Notes: a model not told the origin generated them from the letters alone. A DNA stretch of 64,000 nt from Helicostylum pulchrum (GCA_025677825.1 JAIXMO010000011.1:221001-285000), one strand, 5' to 3'; positions 49,691 to 62,501 are shown, counted from the first letter of the stretch. A program made the numbers and translations.

Positions 49691-50743
49691 CAATCCATTT
49701 GATCAATGTCTTTATATCGTCTGATGGCTTTTGATTTGTTGTCAGAAAAAAAGCAGCTCATAATAATTTAGCGGATCTCTTGGCCTTGCAGTTGCTTCAG
49801 GATGAACCGTATCCTTTTGTACGAACGTAAAATAAACAAAAGTGCTTACAAATTAAAAAAAATGCCCATAGTGTTTACATTCAGTTTGTTATTAATTAAC
49901 CGAACGACTGTGGGAAGTGCTAAGCGTATGTAAATGTGCCTGGTTGACATTAAGATTGCGTATCTAGAGTTCTTGACTGTAGAATATTACTTTGATTCGT
50001 CATTGTAACCAGTTGATAAAGACTGCCTAACAATCAGTTAATATTGTGGGGGTACTACCCAGTTTCAAGACACTGAATTTTCTTGGCTGGAATGACGCTT
50101 TTTTATACTATCCGGTTGGAGTATTGCGGATATACAACTGCCACTGGTTGAATACTACTTTATGTAGCCTATGTGGTATAGGACTGTCTCTGATCAGTGC
50201 AAAAGAGGGATGGCACTTCAACGGAATATGTTTAATTACAGTAGACAAAAGAAATATTAACATATTTTACTCAAAACGGTTGATTATAAAGATACTTTTT
50301 TTTTGTCAACTACGTTTAGGTTTACTACAAAGATCTCAAGGTGTCTTAATACGGTAAATTAAGAAACGATGAAAAATCAAAATCCTTTTTTTTGAAAAAA
50401 GTAATATTTAAGAAACTGAAAAAAAAATCGAAGACCAGATTGAATTCTTTTACAACTAAACCAAGATAACTATCAATCAATGCAGGCTCGCTATATTCAA
50501 GCTATTCTCAAACACAAAAAAAAAAAAAAACTACTCATTGGGTCCTCATATTGACATAGAAGTTAACTATCAAGACTCGGGCTATTCTTAAACAAAAGAA
50601 AACTACTCGTTGGATCCTCATAAAGAGTTCCTATTATAAATATTTTCTTCAGTACAAGGTTTCTCTACCACGTCTTATTCATTTGTTTCGATGTCAATAA
50701 ATTTTAATTTTATTTGAGTCCCTTAAAAATGAGGCTGTACTAC
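49691..50743. other. Mostly non-coding DNA with an imperfect tandem duplication
   Basis: An imperfect duplication lies at 50467-50549 and 50564-50621: both parts run TAACTATCAA...GCTATTCT.AAAC...AACTACTC.TTGG.TCCTCAT. A 103-codon frame at 50046-50357 has no recognisable motif. Nothing else is supported. Confidence 0.4.
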
Positions 50744-51372
50744 TTAATGATTATAAAATATGTTACATGGACTTTTTCTGCCTTTTCCATAGTCTGCTAT
50801 GATCTTAAGGGTAGATGAGTCCATCATTTTGCGAGTATTGTTTTTGATGGCATCCTTATTGGAAGTATCAGTACATTTTGTATGGTAATGTAAAACGGGC
50901 AGAAGGTCTTCCATATTTGCAACATATGATCTGATTTCAGTAAAGTCCTTTGGTAAAGCAATAGTACATATCTCAAGCATTATATAGAGACCAGATGACA
51001 TTAAAGAAATAATAAAGCATGTCATTTGAACACCCACAACATGAATGCCGATAGCCCCATTATAGCCATTTTCATTGATGGACTCACCAGACAGAATCCC
51101 AATCCGGATCGAGATAGGTTGCTTTCCCTCAACAGCTCGTTAAATTTGCTTCTGGGCAACGACTCAACCAAGTTCCTAACACCAAGTACTAACATGTCAG
51201 TTGTATTATCTTCGTCGTCTGAAATAGTTTCTGTGGTCTTTTTAACGGCTGATTTTGTCGTAATAACTTTAAGCCGCAAGTCAAATATAGCATCCTCGAC
51301 GATGGTCTTTTTGCAAGTGTCAAGTCTGTAAGTTCCAATTTGAAATTTTTTCTTCACTTCATTTTCAATCAA
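50744..51372 (-). pseudogene. Second decayed piece of the orphan family
   Basis: On the minus strand an open piece (51372-51022) carries a basic/acidic N-terminal part. A different frame then reads KQPISIRIGILSGESINENG and GIHVVGVQMTCFIISLMSSG, followed by LYIMLEICTIALPKDF, down to a stop at 50744. This second part matches in pattern the TFGILLAG segment of the intact gene and the HFGITLLG segment of the other broken copy ([FI]-x-[VL]-x-G, then a hydrophobic strand, then G-x-Y). The two parts need a frame change near 51130, with no convincing intron there, so I treat it as a pseudogene. Confidence 0.4.
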
Positions 51373-51609
51373 TTCGACGTAAATTTCTGGAAATTTTTTT
51401 CAGAAAAGAAGGGTTTCTTGGTTGGTTTTTATGAGAAGTATGTTCGATAAAGCAAGTATTTCTTGAGTGTTGGTTTCAATCAAGAGGTCTTTAGGCTGAG
51501 CATACTCCGAAACGGAAACCTGGTACCTTTTGAACTGCTCGCCGACGTCAACATTTTCATCGCCAACAATCCAAGATTTATTGTCATTTTTGAAATCGTT
51601 TATATTGAT

Positions 51610-52388
51610 TTTTTCAAAAAGAAAAGGATTTTCTTCGTTCTAGTTATTACAAATTTCGCAACTCTATTACCTGTACCGATTTACTTTATAATGAAAATCC
51701 AGTTAACTTCAACTCGCAACAAATCAATACATTAAATTTATTTGCTCAGTTTAAGAAATTGATAAAACTAGAACTTCGCAATATAGATGATATCAATTTG
51801 ACACCATTTCAAATACAAGATAATTGTCCTAATCTGGAACATCTTGATTTTTCTAGTCATTATCCAGTTTCCGACAGTGTCATGCAACATATATTAGACA
51901 ACAAAAGAAGGATCATTTTAAATTGTATCTCGAATTTGACCGATTTAGAATTGGAACTACCATCTCTATCGGCTGTGTATATGGCATACCTCGTAGATTA
52001 CTTTCCAAATCAGTTAACTGACTTAACTATCTCGATCTGTACTGAAAACATGTTTAATTGGATTGACATTGTTGGAATGGAACTGGCGTTGAGTCTTATG
52101 GAAAAAGCTGGTAGTATTGATAAAACATACATTGGATTCGGAGGAGATGGAGAGTATCAAGTACGAGCCAGCGACGAAAACAATATTACAAAATACTTTA
52201 ATTTATTGAACTCGTTTCAGGGAATTCGACAAACTCGTTGTACAACCGATTTGAATGAAGCAGTAAGAGATTTAGGGTATTCTTTCTGCTACAGAAGATT
52301 TGGTACACTACGTGTTATGTATGATATATACAGAAGTGACATTGGAATCATTTTAAATTCTAATAAAAGTTTTATTGTTTTCAATTAA
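51610..52388 (+). pseudogene. F-box/LRR fragment (LRR half)
   Basis: An open plus-strand frame starts after a stop near 51607 and ends at 52388. It contains FAQFKKLIKLELRNIDDINL, NCPNLEHLDFSSHYPVSDSV and LTDLELELPSLSAVYMAYLV, a leucine-rich-repeat pattern typical of F-box proteins, and a C-terminal half without repeats (AGSIDKTYIGFGGDGEYQVR). No F-box or start codon precedes it. The upstream frame at 51463-51735 is in a different register and unlike it. It resembles the C-terminal parts of the fragments at 28.5-30.1 kb and 44.6-45.2 kb in style, not in detail. Confidence 0.5.
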
Positions 52389-53131
52389 AATAATACAGAG
52401 CTATTTATTAGAATAACACGCAATAATACATTTAAAAACTACTATATATGATTTACAGGACTATGAATTATCTTTATGTTCACTTTCTTTGGTTTATACT
52501 GCACCCCTTTCCAATCTTTCATCATATGGTACACCATCTGCATTTATTTACTTTTCCTAGTTAGTTTTTTTTTAAGATTCGCCGCTAATACGCGCTCCAT
52601 TAACGTCTAAATCTACTGTCTTTATATCTTTATTATCCTCTCTCTATCAGTTTAATTATCATCCCTTTTTTTAAAAAAAATAACGTCGATTGATAATACA
52701 TTTTTGAAAACTAGACGCTTTTACGCAACTTCGTACATTAAATAAACACTCCTCAAAATTAGTTGAAAACTTGTATTTAGCGATTTTGTGAAATTGGAAC
52801 CCACCCTTAAATCGAACACTCTTAAATATAGCCGCTTATGTAAACTAAATACTACTATTTAAACTGTTATTGGTACATATATTCTGGAATAGATATATTA
52901 GAATGTTTTTTTTATGAACCAAAACTTTTCGGTCGGTTATAGGTACTTGGACCTGAAAATAAACAATTAAAAACAATTCCTGGAACATTTAAGGAGAAAA
53001 TCTATCTAGATATCGATCATTTTTTTTTAAAAAACTTTAATCATTAAATATTCTTTTTATTACGTGAAAGTGCATAAGATTTCGGAAAAAAAAAGGGTAC
53101 AAGTAGTTTATATATATGCGAGTGAAAATTT
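52389..53131. other. Intergenic DNA with the CCACCCTTAAAT motif
   Basis: 743 bp between the F-box fragment and the zinc-finger gene. The motif CCACCCTTAAATCG occurs at about 52802-52815 with a following ACTCTTAAATATAGCCGCTT. No gene is supported. Confidence 0.5.
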
Positions 53132-53587
53132 CTATAATAATGATTGAATGGAAGGTAATGCTTGAGTCGACCTGTTCTCAAAAGTTCTCTGATTAGGTTT
53201 ACAATGGGGTAACTTGTAATCGAAAAGTGATCGCATAGGTTGAAATTGTACGTTTGCATAGACATTACATTCAATGGGTTGTGGTTTAAAATTCTTAATA
53301 GGCGGTAACAGAATATATTGTTGTGGTTCGTTGATATAAATTATTGGATCATGAGTTCTGAAATGTCTACTCAATTCGTCCGAACGAGAAAACTTTTTAT
53401 TACAACCTGTATGCGAACATTGATGAGGCTTTTCACCTGTATGAATACGAATATGTCTGGTACAATGCTCTAGTCGAACAAACGATCTTGCACATACAGG
53501 ACATTTGTAGCGTCTGTTATTGTTACGAGACTTTTGGGTTTTAGCGTATTGATTAAAAGCAGGTTTAGGATAAAAAACAGAAAACAT
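53132..53587 (-). CDS. Two-finger C2H2 transcription factor (CreA/Mig1-like fingers)
   Basis: Single-exon protein of 151 aa. Two adjacent C2H2 zinc fingers span about residues 28-78: [23 protein letters not shown] and [25 protein letters not shown], joined by the TGEKPH linker. The RLEHCTRH and RSDELSRH helices are the recognition residues found in CreA/Mig1-type repressors that bind GC-rich boxes (known for that family). Outside the fingers the protein is short and lacks the repressor's long tail. The N-terminus is basic. The start was taken at the first ATG of the frame. Target genes cannot be predicted. Confidence 0.85.
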   Translation of the reverse strand: MFSVFYPKPAFNQYAKTQKSRNNNRRYKCPVCARSFVRLEHCTRHIRIHTGEKPHQCSHTGCNKKFSRSDELSRHFRTHDPIIYINEPQQYILLPPIKNFKPQPIECNVYANVQFQPMRSLFDYKLPHCKPNQRTFENRSTQALPSIQSLL

Positions 53588-55293
53588 TTTTAGTAGAATA
53601 AAAAAAAAAAGAAAAGTGTCAAGATGTGCAAATCTCTTTTATTTATAAATAATTTTATTTTTATTTTAGGGTTACACGATATGCATATTTGTTTACATGA
53701 TCACATTAGGAGGGGAGGTAAAACGGGGGATACATAGGCACGATTAGCGTATTCAGCTTTTAATTTCTTTTTTTTTTGGGAGTAATAGGAGAAAAACAGG
53801 AGAAATAGACTCCTATTTTATTTTTTTGGCACTATTTTGCTCTTTTTGTGGTAATAGTTTCTGGGGCGTGTAATTGCGCAATAATCACAAAAAGAGAAAT
53901 AACATAACGTTGTCTTGTTCATTGGACCTTGTGATTTAAATCGTGACAATCCGATCGAACTTTTTTTTTTACAGGAGTTAATATTACCTGCACAATATTA
54001 AATCATAAATGATATCATCTGATTAAAAAAAATAAGAGAATGTGGTTTTTGTGAGAAAAAGAAAGCCTTCTGAAATCAAGAGAGGCAAAAATCCCCTCTC
54101 CCGCCCCTTCTATATATGTACATATAAATATACGCACACACGCACATATAGGAAGAATAAATCTCCTTCAGTATATGCCTTTAAACTCATCTCGTATCTG
54201 ACACATATTAAAACCTTAGTTACACCGGTAGATATATATAAGAAAAAAAGGTATGGGCGTATAATTCATACACTTTAAAGGCAAAAAAGAAATCTTTTTC
54301 TTTTTTGAAAGGAATAAATATAAACATATACAAGCTATGCTTTTAAAATAAAAAATGGCTATACTATATTCCTATTTGGGGTCAAGTACAACAACAGCCT
54401 ATTGTAAGGAAAAACAATTGCTCCTATTTTAACCAAAATCTTAAATTAAACGCAATAGATGATTCGAAAATATTCTGCCGGCCTGAACATCTAAGAGCAG
54501 AGTAAATCCAACGAGGTTATTTTGATCGAGAGCCGAAGCTTTTTTCTGCCCCTTCTTTAAAAGTTTTTTTTTTTTTCATACATGAGGAGATATTAAATCA
54601 TTCTTGCTAACGTATTTCGCTTAAAGCGTCAGTCAATTACAAAATATATACAAGCATTTAACTTTTTGTTAATGTACGCACGTTTACTTTTTTTTTTTAA
54701 AAAAAAAAAAGTCTCCCTTCTCATAGGGTTATAAATAGATCTACGTAATTATGTTATGCAATAGCATTATGCCGTAAATAAGACATCGTTCAACATCATA
54801 GTCGTATAAATAATAACCTATTTTTTTTTTATCAGGATGTTCTTCTAACAATCGATTTTTACAAATAGAATTTTGAAATACATGCCTAGAGCCCACCTAT
54901 ACCCCTCTCTTCTCCTGACACACCCTATATTATTTCTGCCCCGTAATATTAAACCAAATATATATATTTCTTCCGTTATTGGATTACTGAGAAAAAAAGT
55001 TAAAAACAGATATTAATCTGTTTATCATGCATTATGTATCTAAAATACTTTAAATATATCGAGTATGTGTTCTGAATAAACTTGCCAATTATAGCTACAG
55101 TACCCTATTATCACAACAGAGAACGGGCAATTCTTCAAAAAAAAAAAAAAAAAAAAAAGTGCGGGAGGATTAAGTTTAATTCCCCTGCCTACTATACATG
55201 TAAATTTTTTTTTGGGGGGAAGCAACGCAATATACATTTTATTATTTAAAGCAAAAAAAAAAGAAAAAAATCGAAGCGGAAAAAAATAACTAT
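53588..55293. other. Long intergenic region
   Basis: About 1.7 kb of AT-rich DNA with poly-T/A tracts (54564-54576, 54698-54710, 55138-55158). Short frames such as 54042-54278 are low complexity and have no motif. It contains the upstream region of the zinc-finger gene and the 3' side of the asparaginyl-tRNA synthetase gene. Confidence 0.45.
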
Positions 55294-57105
55294 CTAAGGA
55301 GTACATCTACCGGTGAAACGAGGATAGAGACTGCAGTCACGAACAGTATAACGGTTAAGGAGCCATGCGAGGAAACGCTCGACACCAAGACCGTAACCAC
55401 CGTGAGGAGTGGTACCATACTTACGTTGATCAGTGTACCAGTAGTAAGGTGCGGGATCAATACCGGCAGTACCATATGCTTCCAATAACTCTTCTCTGTT
55501 ATCCATTCTCATACTACCACCAACGATTTCACCAACACCAGGCATCAAGACATCAACACTTTCAGTGACACGTCTATCTCCGGGTACCTTTTGCATATAG
55601 AAAGCCTTGATTTCAGCGGGGAAATGAGTAAGGAAAATAGGACGACCAATCTTATCAGTCATGGCACGCTCAGGAGCTTCAGGAATATCCTCACCGAATT
55701 GGTAATAAGAACCATCTTCCTTTTTAATTTCGTTTTCCTTCAAGTAGGTAATGGCATCCTCGTACTTCATACGGAGGAAAGGACGGCTGGGCTTAACGAA
55801 ATCGGGGTTCAATTGTTTGATTAATTCAGCTGTCTTTTTATCGGCTAAAGAGCGATCAATAACGAAACAAATCATGTTCTCAAGATGGTCTAATAAATCG
55901 TCGAATTGGACAAAGGCCATTTCAGCTTCCAAGTGAGAGTATTCAGATAAATGTCTACGAGTGTGGGACTTTTCAGCACGATAAGATTCAGCAAGACAAA
56001 AGACATCACCGAGAGAGGGGAGACAGGTCTCGAGGTAAAGTTGAGAGGATTGGGTCAAGTAAGCTTCCTCACCATAATAGTTGAATGAGAACAAAGTAGA
56101 TCCACCTTCAACTTGAGTTTGTACCATACAGGGAGGAGTAACTTCAGTGAATTGCTCTTCGTCGTAGAAAGCACGGAATGCCTTGATAACTTCAGCTCTG
56201 GCTCTAAGAACAGCAGAGGCAGTCTCACCACGAAGGACAAGATGACGGTTGTCCAACAAGTAGTAAGGATCAGCATCAGCAGTAACCTTGTTGCTAAAAG
56301 CATCATCACCACCAGGTGCCTTACCAACAATCTCCCAATAATCTGCAACTAATTCGTGGTTTCCGGGTGCGGTCTTACCCTCGGGGAGTTCGTTAATAAC
56401 ACCCCAAATAGTGACAGTAGATTCAATAGTAAGAGTGATGGCATCGAAAGAGTGACACTAGAATAATAAAAAAAAAAGGTGTTACAAACACTATTATCTC
56501 TCGTTTTTCTTTTTTTTTAAAAAAGTACTTACCAACTTTCCAGTCAAGACACATTGTAAATAACCGGAACCATCACGAAGAATGATGAACATCATATCCT
56601 TACCTTGGACACGAAGACGATGAACCCAACCAGATACCTTGACACGCTTGGATCTCTTTTCAGTGGATTGACGAATCTTGATCTATATAATAAACAAGTT
56701 TTAAAAAAAAAAGTCCTACTTTTTCTCGAAAGACAAAATTTACCTTTTCAGCCTTAGGAAGAGACGCATCTTCAACAAGAACAATTGACTTTGCGAGTTC
56801 AATAGCCTTGGCCTCGTCATCAGCCTTCTTCTTTAAATCATCGTCTTGCTTCTTTTGTTGTTCTTGAATCTTCTTTGCCTTCTTTTGTTGTTCGGCAAAG
56901 GTCTTTTTGGCCTTCTTTAAAGCAGCTCCGGAGATATCCTTGTATCCCTCAGCGTCTTTTTTAATTTGGATTTTAATGTTTTCACCCTTGCTTTCAATAG
57001 CCTTGAGGACAGTCTTGAAAGGTGCGGTTTCGGAACCAGCACCAGTAGAGTCATCACCAGCTACTTCGTCGATATAAACAGCTAAAGAAAAAGACCATGT
57101 CAGTA

Positions 57106-57145
<40 letters not shown>

Positions 57146-57214
57146 CGTGTTGTTTGTTTCCGTACTTTCAGCAAGGCTGAGCTTTTGTGCGGCTTCTGCA
57201 ATTTGAGCAGCCAT
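55294..57214 (-). CDS. DED81: Cytosolic asparaginyl-tRNA synthetase
   Basis: Class IIb synthetase charging tRNA-Asn in the cytosol. 566 aa in four exons: 57214-57166, 57081-56744, 56682-56533 and 56457-55294. An N-terminal eukaryote-specific Lys-rich extension precedes an OB-fold anticodon-binding domain (VKVSGWVHRLRVQGKDMMFI). The catalytic core has class II motif 2 (FCLAESYRAEKSHTRRHLSE) and motif 3 (GYGLGVERFLAWLL). The protein stops six residues after the conserved CSLYPR (FTGRCTP). Intron 1 (57165-57082) is 84 nt, a multiple of three, without stops and containing a long A run, so retention would still be translated. Start taken at the first ATG upstream of a normal-looking leader. Confidence 0.95.
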
Positions 57215-57463
57215 TTTATTTCTAAATAATAATAATAGTAAAAAAAAAAAAGACAGGGAAAGTTCAAGAATCCCCTTCAATTATATGGAATTTTTCAATA
57301 CTAAGCCACATGACAATTATGACACATCGTGATGACTGTTTTACTTTCTATGTGTGTGTGTAATTTGTTTTTAAAAGGGAGTTTTCTATCAATAGCACTT
57401 GTTTATCCTTGAGCGCGTGATGGTCATGCAGTTATCTTTTTATCTTATTTATATCTAGTCAAT
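57215..57463. promoter_or_regulatory. Short divergent upstream region
   Basis: 249 bp between the asparaginyl-tRNA synthetase start and the MOCS2B start. It carries a purine run next to the synthetase and no identifiable factor site. Confidence 0.35.
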
Positions 57464-57959
57464 ATGAGTCAGTTGGATATTGTAGAAATTTCAAGCGAGC
57501 CTCTTCCTTTGTTGGATGAAGTTACGGCATTAGTACAAGATGATGGTGCTGGTGCTATTACAACCTTTTCTGGTACCACCAGAAACATATTTCAAGGTAA
57601 ACTTTTTTCTTTTCCTTTTTAAATAACAAAGTTTTATTAAGTAAACTAGAATAATAGATAAAGTAGTACTTGAATTGGATTATGAAGCCTATGTACCTAT
57701 GGCAAAGAAAGTCTTGTTCGAAATTATAAAAGAGTCTCGAGAAAAATGGGATTTAAAGCATATTGCTGTCTATCATCGCGTGGGTAATGTACCTGTTGGA
57801 AAAACGAGCGTTATCGTCGCCACTTCGTCTAAGCACAGAGGGGATTCCATGGACGCCGCAAGGTACCTTATTGATGAATTAAAGGACAGATGCCCGATTT
57901 GGAAACGAGAGGTGTATGAAGACGGTAGCATTTGGAAAGGAGCTTGCAATCAGCATTAA
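57464..57959 (+). CDS. MOCS2B: Molybdopterin synthase large (catalytic) subunit
   Basis: MoaE-family subunit that, with the MoaD/MOCS2A sulfur carrier, converts precursor Z (cPMP) to molybdopterin in the cytosol. 144 aa in two exons (57464-57596 and 57658-57959). Family signatures visible: GAITTFSGTTRN near residue 34, LELDYEAYVPMA, IAVYHRVGNVPVGKTSVIVA and SKHRGDSMDAARYLIDELKD followed by CPIWKREVYEDG. The conserved lysines and His of the active site lie in the K-T-S-V and HRVG stretches. Length matches the family. Presence implies a molybdenum-cofactor pathway, whose other genes are not in this window. Confidence 0.93.
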
Positions 57960-58599
57960 CGACTTGTACGAATTTTGCACTTGCAGACGTTGAGTTTCTG
58001 GAGCATGTTTAATAATAATAAAATTTGTCTTTTGCGTAATAACTCCTAATGGATCAGTACCGAGAAATACAGGGGACTCGACAATATATCAGGAAATGAA
58101 CTATTTTTACTTGTAATCTCGGGTTACATATTCACTGTGCTATAGAAAACATTTAAGCTTTAATTCGTTATGGTCACTCGTACCGTAATTTTGGGCGTAA
58201 ATGTCTTACCTTTAAAACTGACGCCAGATTAGTAGGCTACTACTTGATATGATGTTGCTTGAAATGTGCTATACACGGCTATGCTACTTGGTATACTTGC
58301 ATTGACTTTAGCTAAAGCCATTTCATTCTTGAATATCTTTACTATCGATTCAGAAGTTGGGCGCGTTTAATCAATTTAAGATATCAATGTTGATCAATTG
58401 ATCAAACACATAATTTGTACAACTTGAAAAGGATATACCATTATCCTACTCAGATTTAAAAAACCGAAATATTCAGGCTTTTTGTCTTTCCCTTCTTTCG
58501 CATAAAAGAGATAGGATAGAAAAAAAAAGTCGTACGTTTTAGAGACTTTTTTTATTGTATACTACTCTCTTCTTCTTCTCTTCTCAATTGTATTACGAC
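57960..58599. other. Intergenic DNA
   Basis: 640 bp, AT-rich, ending in a pyrimidine-rich leader (TCTCTTCTTCTTCTCTTCTC) before the next start at 58600. No gene seen. Confidence 0.45.
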
Positions 58600-59998
58600 A
58601 TGATGCCTTTAGAGACGGTACATGCTAATGGTCATTTCAATACAGAAATAGATGGACAAAGATATTATAGGTACTTACAAATAAAATTTAAATATATATA
58701 ACATATGATATTCATAAAATGGTAGTACTGATATGTATGGCCAACCCTTCATGATGAACAATGCATACTCAGCACACCAACAATCAATTCGTACAGTCTA
58801 TATAGGAAATGTTCCCAACGATTTATCAATAAGTGAGATTCTAGATCAAGTCAAGACAGGACCAATTCAAGCCATTCGACCTCTACCAGAAAAAAACGGA
58901 TTATTTATAACATTTGTAGAGCATTTATCCGCCGCGCAATTCTACGCCGAGGCTACCCGCCATCAATATCTAACCATCCAAGGCCGTGAATTGAAAATTG
59001 GGTGGGGTAAACCTACTCATTTAACAAACAGCATTCAAGCGGCATTGCAGAATGGAGCTTCACGTAATGTCTATTTAGGTTTACTGGACCCGCAAGATAC
59101 AGAAGAAAGTCTACGACAAGAGTTGTCACGCTTTGGTCATATCGAACATTTAAAAATCATTACAGAAAAGAGAATTGGGTTTGTTCATTTCCTTTGTATA
59201 ACCAACGCTGTAAAGTGTGTAGGTACTTTACAGACAGAAAGCCGTTGGCAAGCGAAACGAGTGAATTTCGGTAAGGATCGGTGTGCAAAGAGCGTATATG
59301 CGGTACCGTCCGCCAGTACAACACAGTTTATTGGGTTCCCTGCAGCCGCCTATGACCCGTATGCCATCATGTACCCACCACCCACGCAACATGATTCCAC
59401 TGTATCAAATAGGTTAGGCGCAATGGCCAATCGAACGATTTATCTCGGTAATATACACCCCGATACAACGACAGAAGATATATGTAATGCGATTCGAGGC
59501 GGTATATTATCCCAATTGAAATTTATTCCAGAAAAGCATATAGCATTTATTACATTTGTGGATCCAATACTTGCTGATAACTTTTTTCATTCTACGGAAT
59601 ACCTTGTGATCAAAAATCGTAGATTGAAATTAGGCTGGGGTAAACCATCTGCATTATCTTTTCCAGTGTTAAATGCAGTACAGAATGGTGGATCACGAAA
59701 CGTATATATTGGAAATATAGACGAGTTCATTACCGAGGAAAAATTAAAGCTGGATTTTTCAGAGTATGGAGATATAGAATTAATAAATACATTGAGAGAG
59801 AAGAACTGTGCCTTTGTTAACTTTACGAGCATTTCTGGCGCCGTAAAGGCAATTGAAGGCATTCGAACAAAAGAAGAGTATAAAAAGTTTCGTATTAATT
59901 ATGGGAAAGATCGGTGTGGAAATCCACCTAGATTTAATACTAGTAGTAACCATATTCATACCAACAACGAGAATAACAATTCGACTGTACTAACGTAA
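58600..59998 (+). CDS. Four-RRM RNA-binding protein (Mrn1/Nrd1-like)
   Basis: Predicted 447-aa RNA-binding protein with four RRMs, related to yeast Mrn1 and fission-yeast Nrd1, which regulate mRNA stability and differentiation. Exons 58600-58670 and 58726-59998. The RRM pairs are arranged in tandem: RTVYIGNVPNDLSISEILDQ with RPLPEKNGLFITFVE; RNVYLGLLDPQ with RIGFVHFLCITNAVKC; RTIYLGNIHPDTTTEDIC with HIAFITFVDP; and RNVYIGNIDEFITEEKLK with NCAFVNFTSISGAVKAIEG. Each pair is followed by the diagnostic GWGKP or FGKDRC / YGKDRC motif that marks this subfamily. Between the pairs lies a Pro/Ala-rich linker. The C-terminus is Asn/His-rich. Confidence 0.9.
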
Positions 59999-60117
59999 AA
60001 CTCACAACACACAAAAAAAGTACCTTCTATAATATAATTCTCATTGCACAAACCCCAACAAAAAAACGAAAAAGAATAAATCTTTTTTTTTTTTTTGTAT
60101 TACTATTATATTTTTAT

Positions 60118-62134
60118 TTAATAACGTTTAGTAAATTGTAGTATCAAGCTTTCAGGACCTAATAAACCAATACCACCACCACTTGCATTTTTTAACCCGT
60201 GTTCATGTTCACTGTTTGGTACAAGCCGCCATGTATATCGTTTTAAAATCATAGCTTGTAAAACTCTTTGTTCTGTTATACTAAAGTTTAACCCAATACA
60301 TGTACGTGGTCCATATCCAAAAGGCATCCAAATCGACTTTTCGCGGTAACTTTTATCTTCTTTATTGAATCGATCCGGGTTAAATATTTGTGGTTGGTCC
60401 CAGTATTCATTCAAATGGTGTACAGTATAAAGTTCCTAAATATATATAATAAGCATATTTTTTTTTCCCCGTTTTTTTTTAAAAATGTAACTTACAATGG
60501 CAACACGAGTATCTTTGGGTACAAAAAAATTTCCAAGATATGTATCTTTTGTAACAATACGTGGTAAATTACCAGATGTAGGTGGGTTGATTCTCATGGT
60601 CTCTTTAATACAGTTGTCCAGGTATTTCATTTGCTTTAATTCACCGTCAGTAGGTATGATCTCTTCAGGTGAGTCACCTAATACAGAAAGTACTTCAGCA
60701 CGAGCTCGGTCTTGTGCCTCTTGATCTGCCGCAAGATAATACATAAAAGAGGCAGTTGCACTTGCCGTAGTCTCATGCCCTAGAAGAAAAATTATTTAAC
60801 ATGTATCAATAAAAAAAAAATCTCCCCGTACTTACCAGCAACAAAGAATACGGCAAGGTTTGAAATCAATTCACCGTCAGTAAGATATGAGCTGTGGCCG
60901 TGACCTTCTGCAGCAGACATGATCATCATGGACAACAAATCAGGCACTCTTGGGTTCTCGGGATCATTAAAACAGCCATTTGCAATATCAAGTTTACGTT
61001 GAACGATAATATCAGATAAAATCTTACGAAGGGACTCATTTGCTTTACGAGCTCTATTACGGTAAGGAATAAATTTGGAAGGAATGCGAGTATATGCAGG
61101 AAAAAGATAGACAAAGGGATCTCTCACTATACCTAAGAACACAAGATTATTTTCGTTGTTTAGAAAAAATTTATACAAAACTAAGAAAATCTTTATATAC
61201 TTACTGAATGCTTCCTTGTATAGTGTTACATAAGGTGAATTAAGATCAGTTACAGCTTTCATATCAAAGTTCTGTATACATATAAAAAAAAAAAACTAGT
61301 TAAACCCTACATAAATTCTATTATTAATTTTTTTTTCTTGTACTTACAAAGATGCCTAAACCTAAACAGTCAAGCGCGTATCTAAATATATATAAAATTT
61401 AATGTGTGTGTAATTAAATAGTAGAATTCATTCTTTTATACCTTCGCATATAATCTGCAACATCAATTTGTCCGTCAACGTGCTGCGAATCCATTTTATC
61501 AAACATGCGAGCAGCAATTTGACCAAATATCTCTACTGGCATTGCGCGATGAAACACTGGGTTAGCTACACTTCTCTGCCTACGCCAGTCTTTATAGTTT
61601 GCATTTCCCATATTTGGCTCTTGGTTTGTTAAAATAAGATCCTACACAACAAACATACGTTTTGTCAGATTTTTTTTTTTACCTGGAAATGTTCTCCTTT
61701 TTTTTAGAAAAAAAACTTACGGGACTCATAGTAACTTGTTCTTTGGGATACGTGTCAACATCTTTTAATAAAATTTGTAGTAACTCTGGATCACCTACAG
61801 TCAAGTTCCACCTTCCCATGATATACTTTAAACAAAGTCCATGCTCGTTCATAATGGGTAACATAAGCCTTTGCATACGCTTATCATAACTCTCTCCCAT
61901 CACCACACTCCAAAACCAGCCGATCGTATTGACTTTTGGGATATGGGCGAGCTCACTAGGTACAACAAAGACACGCCAAAAGGATTTTATAGTCCAGCAT
62001 GTACCAAGGACCGAAGCAATAGCAATACCATGCTTTCTTATCAATCTACCGCTACTTAACATAGGAAATTGCGGCCAATCCTTTTTCGAGATGAATTCCA
62101 ACGTATTGGAAGACAGTTTAGACAACACAGACAT
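60118..62134 (-). CDS. Cytochrome P450 monooxygenase
   Basis: Heme-thiolate monooxygenase, 537 aa in seven exons: 62134-61721, 61641-61442, 61381-61348, 61271-61205, 61132-60836, 60779-60496 and 60435-60118. The N-terminus has one hydrophobic segment (GIAIASVLGTCWTIKSFW) preceded by basic residues, as in microsomal P450s. The I-helix motif is FFVAGHETT, the K-helix ExxR is KETMR, and the heme loop FGYGPRTCIG contains the cysteine ligand near residue 478. A CYP number cannot be assigned by eye; the length and motifs fit a fungal CYP of unknown substrate. A 34-nt exon is included. Confidence 0.9.
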
Positions 62135-62501
62135 TTTTTTATTAGTTGTTTGAAAAGAAGAAAGTAATATAATTTAAAAAGAAAAAGAATAAGCATTTAT
62201 AAGGATTTGGACATTAGTATTGCATAATAACAATAGAATCTTGTTCGCCAAATATGGGTAAAAACCGAGTTTACAGTGCTTACACCGTCAATTGGTCACT
62301 TTACTGAAAAAAATAGCCAATTACAGGACTCAGAAAAAGGTTATTTTACACATTACTGATTCCAATTTGCTTTTTTGTTACACGCTCTATTTTTTTGCAT
62401 GAAACAAGTGTACGTAAAAATGATGAACTAGATCAGCCCAAGGCGTATTTATTTAGAGTAGTTGGATAAATAACTTTCCCTTCCTCTTTATCTTTATTAC
62501 A
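62135..62501. other. Divergent upstream region
   Basis: About 370 bp upstream of the P450 gene, also upstream of the small spliced frame at 62502. It has a pyrimidine-rich stretch ending near 62497 and no identified site. Confidence 0.35.

Noticed and set aside
50046..50357. 103-codon plus-strand frame
   Set aside because: No motif, start context or splice partner; composition like neighbouring non-coding DNA.
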